Source: Burkholderia singularis | Lineage (GTDB): Bacteria; Pseudomonadota; Gammaproteobacteria; Burkholderiales; Burkholderiaceae | Direction: 5' to 3' | Length of the DNA stretch: 64,000 nucleotides | NCBI RefSeq assembly: GCF_900176645.1 | Contig: NZ_FXAN01000083.1 | Coordinates: 62,001-126,000, forward strand | Part shown: positions 58,589 through 64,000 of the stretch, in pieces | Numbering within the stretch: position 1 is the stretch's first letter | How the letters are laid out: the number at the start of each line of letters is the position of its first letter | Position numbers and translations under genes: made by a program | The notes under the pieces: model-generated | The model's input: only the letters and a program-made list of their open reading frames with translations | Told to the model about the DNA's origin: nothing | Database searches by the model: none

Positions 58589-59446
58589 TTACAGCCAGTA
58601 GACGACGACGTAAAGACCCAGCCAGACGACGTCGACGAAGTGCCAATACCACGCTGCGCCTTCGAATGCGAAGTGGTGATCCGGCTTGAAGTGACCGCGG
58701 ATCATCCGCACCAGCACGACCGCGAGCATCGTGCCGCCAAGGAACACGTGGAAACCGTGGAAGCCCGTCAGCAGGAAGAACGTCGAGCCGTACACGCCGG
58801 AGCCGAGCGTCAGGTTCAACTCGTTGTATGCGTGGAAATATTCGAAACCTTGCAGGAACAAGAAGCAGACCCCAAGCACGAGCGTCGCGGCAAGCCATGC
58901 GATCGCCTTGCTCCGGTGATCTTCACGCAGCGCGTGGTGCGACACCGTCAGCGTCGCGCCCGACGACAGCAGCAACGCGGTGTTCAGCGTCGGAATCGGC
59001 CACGGGCCCATCGTCTTGAAATGGCCCGCGAGCGCGGCCGGCCCTTCGTTCGGCCAAACGGCGGAGAAATCCGGCCAGATCAGCTTGTAGTCGAGGCTGC
59101 CGAGCTGGTGCAGCGCGATTTCACGCGCGTAGAAAAGCGCGCCGAAGAATGCGCCGAAGAACATCACTTCGGAGAAGATGAACCAGCTCATGCTCCAGCG
59201 GAACGACTTGTCGACATTCTTGCCGTACATCCCGCCTTCCGATTCGCCGATCGCATCGCCAAACCAGTGATACAGCGTGAACAGCAGCCAAAGCAGGCCG
59301 ACGAGCGCGGTAAAGGGTGCCCACGGCTCACCGTTGATCCACAGCGCGAACGATCCGAGCATGACCAGCAGGCCGATGGCCGCGCTGATCGGGTGCTGCG
59401 ACGGATGCGGCACAAAATAGTACGGGCTCTCGTTTTGACCGGTCAT
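58589..59446 (-). CDS. ctaE: Cytochrome c oxidase (aa3) subunit III
   Basis: A 285-residue seven-helix subunit. Typical motifs are SWFIFSEVMFFGAFFGALFY, HHALREDHRSKA and the C-terminal FHGFHVFLGGTMLAVVLVRMIRGHF with FEGAAWYWHFVDVVWLGLY. It stabilises the catalytic core and proton uptake. Last structural gene of the run ctaC-ctaD-small-ctaG-DUF2970-ctaE. Confidence 0.96.
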   Translation of the reverse strand: MTGQNESPYYFVPHPSQHPISAAIGLLVMLGSFALWINGEPWAPFTALVGLLWLLFTLYHWFGDAIGESEGGMYGKNVDKSFRWSMSWFIFSEVMFFGAFFGALFYAREIALHQLGSLDYKLIWPDFSAVWPNEGPAALAGHFKTMGPWPIPTLNTALLLSSGATLTVSHHALREDHRSKAIAWLAATLVLGVCFLFLQGFEYFHAYNELNLTLGSGVYGSTFFLLTGFHGFHVFLGGTMLAVVLVRMIRGHFKPDHHFAFEGAAWYWHFVDVVWLGLYVVVYWL

Positions 59447-59576
59447 GCTTGATTCTCCACTTCAGTCCAATTTGTTCCGGAACGCTCCGGCTTATTTCTC
59501 GGCGACGCACGCGGCGCCGTCTCGCTTGTTGCATCCCGGCACGCGCAATCGGCGCACCGTCTCAATCCGTATTGAC

Positions 59577-59780
59577 CTACCCCACCACCGCGTGTACGAC
59601 GAGGATCAACACGGCGATGAAGATCGCCGCGCCGATCAGCGCGGCGCTCAACACGTGCAGCGGGTTCAACTGCGTCGCGTCGGCCTCGAGATCGCGCCGC
59701 CGCCTCACGCCGAAAAACGACCACAGCACCGCTTTCATCGACTGTGCGAATGTGCCTTTTCTACCCATTTCGCTCATCAT
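59577..59780 (-). CDS. DUF2970 small membrane protein of the oxidase cluster
   Basis: A 67-residue protein with one C-terminal helix (LSAALIGAAIFIAVLILVVHAVVG) after a basic domain with SMKAVLWSFFGVRRRRDLE, the DUF2970 signature. It sits between ctaG and ctaE. The function is not known; an assembly role is inferred from this constant location. Confidence 0.85.
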   Translation of the reverse strand: MMSEMGRKGTFAQSMKAVLWSFFGVRRRRDLEADATQLNPLHVLSAALIGAAIFIAVLILVVHAVVG

Positions 59781-59797
59781 CGTCGCCTCCCTCGGTC

Positions 59798-60400
59798 TTA
59801 CGCGGCGGGCTTCGCCGCAGCGCGGCCCGGCTCTTGCGCCGCACCGCGAGCAGGCGCGGGCGCATTCAATTCGAAGAACGTGTACGACAGCGTGATCGTT
59901 TTCACGTCCTTCGGCAACTTCGGGTCGATCACGAACACGACCGGCATGTCACGTGTCTCGTGCGCCGCGAGCGTCTGTTGCGTAAAGCAGAAACACTCGA
60001 TTTTCTTGAAAAACTCGGTGGCCTGCTTCGGCGCGTAACTCGGAATCGCCTGCGCGACCACCGTCCTGCCCTGGCCGTTCGTGACTTCGTAGACAACCGT
60101 CGTCAATTCGCCCGGATGCACATCAATGCTGCCGAGCTTCGGCTTGAAGCCCAGCGGCCCACGCGCGTTCGCATCGAGTTCGATCGACACCTTGCGGCTG
60201 TAATCGACCTGCGTATTCTTCGCCTCGCTCGCGCTGACGTCGCGCTGCAGCAGGTTGTTCAGGCCGGTGATCTGGCAGATCGCGCGGTACATCGGCACCA
60301 GCGCGAAGCCGAAGCCGAACATCAACCCCGCCACGACGACGAGCTTCAACAGCATCGACCGGTTGAACGCGCGATCGACATGCGCGCCGGACTTCGACAT
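59798..60400 (-). CDS. ctaG: Cytochrome c oxidase assembly protein CtaG (Cox11)
   Basis: A 200-residue protein that inserts CuB into subunit I. A single N-terminal helix (LLKLVVVAGLMFGFGFALVPMYRAICQITG) anchors a periplasmic immunoglobulin-like domain with the copper-binding CFCF in KKIECFCFTQQTL. The ATG at 60400 follows GAGGAA. It lies 17 nt upstream of the DUF2970 gene. Confidence 0.95.
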   Translation of the reverse strand: MSKSGAHVDRAFNRSMLLKLVVVAGLMFGFGFALVPMYRAICQITGLNNLLQRDVSASEAKNTQVDYSRKVSIELDANARGPLGFKPKLGSIDVHPGELTTVVYEVTNGQGRTVVAQAIPSYAPKQATEFFKKIECFCFTQQTLAAHETRDMPVVFVIDPKLPKDVKTITLSYTFFELNAPAPARGAAQEPGRAAAKPAA

Positions 60401-60422
60401 CACGACTTCCTCAAGTACTGCG

Positions 60423-60563
60423 TCAGGACGTGGACGCAATCCACTGCCTCACGACGGCACCCACAAAAAAGACGGCGGCGACGATCACGAGGATCAGCCC
60501 CATCCGCTTGTTGCCCGCGCTGATCTGCTCGGGCGTGCGTCTTTGTTGTGGATTCCGGGTCAT
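60423..60563 (-). CDS. Cytochrome oxidase small assembly protein
   Basis: A 46-residue single-helix protein starting MTRNPQQRRTPEQISAGNKRMGLILV, matching the short protein usually placed between ctaD and ctaG in beta-proteobacteria. It ends 22 nt before the ctaG start. The molecular role is unknown. Confidence 0.85.
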   Translation of the reverse strand: MTRNPQQRRTPEQISAGNKRMGLILVIVAAVFFVGAVVRQWIASTS

Positions 60564-60637
60564 GCGTAGGTTCGTATTGCTTCGATCGGAACCGCCGCCC
60601 GCGTCATGCGACGCGGGCGGCAAATACCGGACAATCG

Positions 60638-62245
60638 TTACTCGACCGTCGGCGGCTGCTCGAACGTGTGGAACGGAGCCGGGCTCGGGATCGTCCATTC
60701 GAGGCCCGTCGCGCCATCCCACGGCTTGTCACTTGCTTTCTCCAGTTCGCCGCCACCGCGGTAGGCGGGCAGCACGACCGCGAACAGGAAGTACACCTGC
60801 GCGAGGCCGAAGCCGAACGCGCCGATCGTCGCCACCTGGTTGAAGTCGGTGAACTGCGCCGCATAGTCCGCATAACGGCGCGGCATGCCGGCGAGGCCCA
60901 GGAAGTGCATCGGGAAGAACGTGACGTTGAAGAAAATCATCGACGCCCAGAAATGGATCTTGCCGCGCGTTTCGTTGTACATCCAGCCGGTCCACTTCGG
61001 CGACCAGTAATACCAGCCGGCGAACAGCGCGAACAGCGAACCCGCGACGAGCACGTAATGGAAGTGCGCGACGACAAAATACGTGCCGTGATACTGGATA
61101 TCGAGCGGTGCCATCGCGAGCATCAGGCCCGTCAGGCCGCCGAACGTGAACACGAACAGGAAGCCGATCGCGAACAGCATCGGGGTTTCGAACGTCATCG
61201 AACCGCGCCACATCGTCGCGAGCCAATTGAACACCTTCACGCCCGTCGGCACCGCGATCAGCATCGTCGCGTACATGAAGAAGAGCTGGCCCGTGACCGG
61301 CATGCCGGTCGCGAACATGTGGTGCGCCCAGACCATAAACGACAGGATCGCGATCGACGCCGTCGCGTACACCATCGAGCTATAGCCGAACAGCGGCTTG
61401 CGCGCGAACGCCGGGATCACCTGCGACACGATCCCGAACGCCGGCAGAATCATGATGTACACCTCGGGGTGGCCGAAGAACCAGAAGATGTGCTGGTACA
61501 TCACCGGATCGCCGCCGCCCGCCGCATTGAAGAACGACGTGCCGAAATGGCGGTCGAACAGCACCATCGTGATCGCGCCGGCCAGAACCGGCATCACGGC
61601 GATCAGCAGGTACGCGGTGATGAGCCAGGTCCACGCGAACATCGGCATCTTCATCAGCGTCATGCCCGGCGCGCGCATGTTCAGGATCGTCACGATGATG
61701 TTGATCGAGCCCATGATCGACGACGCGCCCATGATGTGCACCGCGAAGATCGCGAAGTCCATGCCCGGGCCCATCTGCGTCGACAGCGGCGCGTACAGCG
61801 TCCAGCCGGCGGCCGTCGCGCCGCCCGGCGCGAAGAACGAGCCGACGAGCAGCACCGCCGCGACCGGCAGCAGCCAGAAGCTGAAGTTGTTCATCCGCGC
61901 GAACGCCATGTCGGATGCACCGATTTGCAGCGGAATCATCCAGTTCGCGAAGCCGACGAACGCCGGCATGATCGCGCCGAACACCATGATCAGGCCGTGC
62001 ATCGTCGTGAGTTCGTTGAAGAACTCCGGACGCATGATCTGCAACCCCGGCTCGAACAACTCGGCGCGGATGCCGAGCGCCATCACGCCGCCCGACAGGA
62101 ACATGATGAACGAGAACAACAGGTACAGCGTACCGATGTCCTTATGGTTGGTGGCATACAGCCACCGCCGCCAGCCGTGCGGCGTTTCGTGCGCGTGGTC
62201 GTCGTGCGCGTGGCCCGCGGTTACGTCGTGCCCGATGCTAGACAT
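60638..62245 (-). CDS. ctaD: Cytochrome c oxidase (aa3) subunit I
   Basis: A 535-residue catalytic subunit with about twelve helices. CuB/haem ligands are in FWFFGHPEVYIMILPAFG (His-Tyr cross-link site), WAHHMFATGM, and HGTYFVVAHFHYVL (haem a3 and a ligands); the first haem a His is in TTMHGLIM. It reduces O2 to water and pumps protons. It lies 43 nt downstream of ctaC. Confidence 0.97.
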   Translation of the reverse strand: MSSIGHDVTAGHAHDDHAHETPHGWRRWLYATNHKDIGTLYLLFSFIMFLSGGVMALGIRAELFEPGLQIMRPEFFNELTTMHGLIMVFGAIMPAFVGFANWMIPLQIGASDMAFARMNNFSFWLLPVAAVLLVGSFFAPGGATAAGWTLYAPLSTQMGPGMDFAIFAVHIMGASSIMGSINIIVTILNMRAPGMTLMKMPMFAWTWLITAYLLIAVMPVLAGAITMVLFDRHFGTSFFNAAGGGDPVMYQHIFWFFGHPEVYIMILPAFGIVSQVIPAFARKPLFGYSSMVYATASIAILSFMVWAHHMFATGMPVTGQLFFMYATMLIAVPTGVKVFNWLATMWRGSMTFETPMLFAIGFLFVFTFGGLTGLMLAMAPLDIQYHGTYFVVAHFHYVLVAGSLFALFAGWYYWSPKWTGWMYNETRGKIHFWASMIFFNVTFFPMHFLGLAGMPRRYADYAAQFTDFNQVATIGAFGFGLAQVYFLFAVVLPAYRGGGELEKASDKPWDGATGLEWTIPSPAPFHTFEQPPTVE

Positions 62246-62288
62246 GAGAATCTCCTAATGCGAATACGTCGACAAACACAGCGACACG

Positions 62289-63857
62289 TCAAGCCGCCGG
62301 ACCGATCTCGACCCGCCGGGCTTCCTTCGCGTCCGCCCCGCCCGTGATCGTTTCCGGCTTTTTCATGATGATGCGCGCTTCGGCGACGCCCGCGGCTTTC
62401 AGCGCATCGCGCACCGCCTGCGCACGATGCTTCGCCAGCTCCTCGTTCGTCGCGACCGAGCCCGTCTTGTCGGTATAGCCCGACAGCACGAGCTTCGCGT
62501 CCGGATGTGCGTTCGCGTAATCGACGGCTGCGGCGATCGCGCCCTTCGCGTCCGCGGGCAGCTCGCTCTTGCCGATCTCGAAGTAGATCGCAGCCGGCAG
62601 CGCCTGGGCTTGAGCCTGCTGCGCCGGTGCGGAGGCGCCCGATGCGGCTTCGGCGGCGGGTGCCGCGGCGGCCTCGCCCGCGGCCGGCGCGCTGTCCGCC
62701 GGCAACTTGCCGTTACGCGCATCGGCCACCTGTTTCGGCTGCAGCGAATCGCCCTTATGGTTGCCCCACGAATTGCGCTCGAACGTGATCACCGACGCGA
62801 TGTCGAGATCCGACAGCGACGCCCACGACGGCATCGCGCCGTTGCCCTTCAGCACGCGCTCGACATGCGCGGCGATCGGACCGTTCGCGATCTGGCCGCC
62901 ATCGATTGCCGGGAATGCGCCGAGACCCTTGCCATTCGGCTGGTGGCATACCGCGCAGTTCGCCTTGTAGACTTCCTCGCCGTGCGCAATCAGCTCGGCG
63001 CGCGTATAGACCTTGTTCGGATCGACCGCGCCCGCGGCGAGCTTGGCCTTCTGCGCGCTCACCCACTTCGCGTAATCGTCGTCCGACAGCACCTCGACGA
63101 CGACGGGCATGTACGCATGCTCCTTGCCGCACAGCTCGGTACAGAAACCGCGGTAGGTGCCGACCTTGTCGGCCTTGAACCACGTGTCGCGCACGAAGCC
63201 GGGAATCGCATCCTGCTTCACGCCGAACGCGGGCACATACCAGGAATGGACGACATCGTTCGCGGTCGTGATGATGCGAATCTTCTTGTTAACCGGCACG
63301 ACGAGCGGATTGTCGACTTCCTGCAGATAGGTATCGGAAATCGGCTTCTGGCCGTTGACCTCGCTGCGCGGCGTCGTCAGCGTCGACAAAAAGCCGATGC
63401 CTTCGCCCGGACCCTTCACGTAGTCATACGCCCACTTCCATTGGTAACCGGTGACCTTGATCGTCAGATCGGCGTTCGTCGTGTCCTTCATTGCGACGAC
63501 GGCCTTCGTCGCGGGCAGCGCCATCAGCACGACGATGATGAACGGCACGATCGTCCAGATGATTTCGACCGTGGTGCTTTCGTGGAAATTGGCGGCCTTG
63601 TGGCCTTTCGATTTGCGGTGCGCGAAGATCGAATAGAACATCACGCCGAACACGCCGACGAAGATCACCGTACAGAGGATCAGCATCATCGTGTGAAGGT
63701 CGTAAAGCTCCTCGGCAATCTTCGTCACGGGCGGCTGGAGATTGATCTCGTTGACGCGGGGGCCGCCCGGGCTGTCGCCGACCGCCGCAGCGGCACCGGC
63801 GAAGAGCAGCCCGCTGCATGCCAGCACGCCCGTGAGGGCTCGCTTGATTGTTTTCAT
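62289..63857 (-). CDS. ctaC: Cytochrome c oxidase subunit II fused to cytochrome c and OmpA-like domains
   Basis: A 522-residue protein. Signal/anchor segment, two helices (about 55-78 and 97-118), and a CuA domain with H204, C239, C243, H247 and M250. Next comes a cytochrome c domain with haem-binding CAVCH (301-305) and axial M342. A Pro/Ala/Glu-rich linker (about 385-420) leads to an OmpA-like domain (about 421-520) with the peptidoglycan-binding YTDKTGSVATNEELAKHRAQAV. So the electron entry subunit may be tied to the cell wall. The ATG at 63857 follows AAGGAAG. Confidence 0.95.
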   Translation of the reverse strand: MKTIKRALTGVLACSGLLFAGAAAAVGDSPGGPRVNEINLQPPVTKIAEELYDLHTMMLILCTVIFVGVFGVMFYSIFAHRKSKGHKAANFHESTTVEIIWTIVPFIIVVLMALPATKAVVAMKDTTNADLTIKVTGYQWKWAYDYVKGPGEGIGFLSTLTTPRSEVNGQKPISDTYLQEVDNPLVVPVNKKIRIITTANDVVHSWYVPAFGVKQDAIPGFVRDTWFKADKVGTYRGFCTELCGKEHAYMPVVVEVLSDDDYAKWVSAQKAKLAAGAVDPNKVYTRAELIAHGEEVYKANCAVCHQPNGKGLGAFPAIDGGQIANGPIAAHVERVLKGNGAMPSWASLSDLDIASVITFERNSWGNHKGDSLQPKQVADARNGKLPADSAPAAGEAAAAPAAEAASGASAPAQQAQAQALPAAIYFEIGKSELPADAKGAIAAAVDYANAHPDAKLVLSGYTDKTGSVATNEELAKHRAQAVRDALKAAGVAEARIIMKKPETITGGADAKEARRVEIGPAA

Positions 63858-64000
63858 AGCTTCCTTACCCAAAATTTCCATTCAAACCCTGCCCCGCCGC
63901 AGGCCGCCCGCTACACCGGCCACCCGTTTCAGCCACCGCGCATCAACGATGCACGTAGCTCGCGCGCAAACTGAGCGCGCCGGTATTGCGCAAGATGCTG

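Noticed and set aside
60548-63974. Long plus-strand frames opposite ctaD and ctaC
   Set aside because: Antisense shadows of high-GC membrane protein genes with no ribosome sites.

Overview
This window is high-GC beta-proteobacterial chromosome. Gene content and order (lptC-lptA-lptB-rpoN-hpf-ptsN-hprK-rapZ; lolB-ispE-tRNA-Gln-prs-rplY-pth; an aa3 oxidase biogenesis cluster; imuA-imuB-dnaE2) point to Burkholderia, most likely chromosome 1 of the B. pseudomallei/thailandensis/oklahomensis group. Species cannot be settled from the sequence alone.

Layout. 1-7545: lipopolysaccharide export genes (lptC partial), sigma-54, the nitrogen-PTS/HPr-kinase cluster, rapZ and a LON-domain protein. 7767-9705 (minus): the oxidised-guanine repair pair mutY and mutM. 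10223-17437: a TPR protein, lolB, ispE, tRNA-Gln(TTG), prs, rplY, pth, hisC. 17591-19177 (minus): ferredoxin, coaD, rsmD; then ftsY (+), maiA (-), ybiB (+), and leuA (+) behind what looks like a leucine attenuator with a 24-codon leader peptide. 25618-26617 (minus): an NTF2-like protein and a PagL-type lipid A deacylase. rpoH (+) follows behind a perfect CIRCE operator. 28323-31571: cytochrome bd oxidase (cydP, cydA, cydB, cydX). 31964-41369: GlcNAc/chitooligosaccharide use, with a GH20 hexosaminidase (+) and the convergent nagA-SIS deaminase-EIIA/HPr/EI-EIICB operon (-); both promoters carry similar TGGT direct repeats. 41822-47327 (minus): imuA-imuB-dnaE2 under a perfect LexA box. 47627-50423 (minus): an ABC importer of unknown substrate. 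50424-52428: an AT-rich island encoding two small secreted proteins of unknown function. 52751-53569: orphan metQ. 53806-63857 (mostly minus): cytochrome aa3 oxidase subunits, copper and haem A assembly factors. The canonical sco1 in this cluster is frameshifted in this sequence.

How it fits together: the window combines envelope building (Lpt, LolB, PagL), global regulation (sigma-54, sigma-32, PTS-Ntr, RapZ), translation and tRNA functions (L25, Pth, HPF), an SOS mutagenesis cassette, a self-contained GlcNAc phosphotransferase pathway, and two respiratory oxidases (high-affinity bd, and aa3). The most unusual items are the leaderless-looking leucine attenuator, the low-GC secreted pair, subunit II of the aa3 oxidase fused to cytochrome c and OmpA-like domains, the extra Cys-less EIIB domain on NagE, and the foreign-looking 3' half of ispE beside a tRNA gene.
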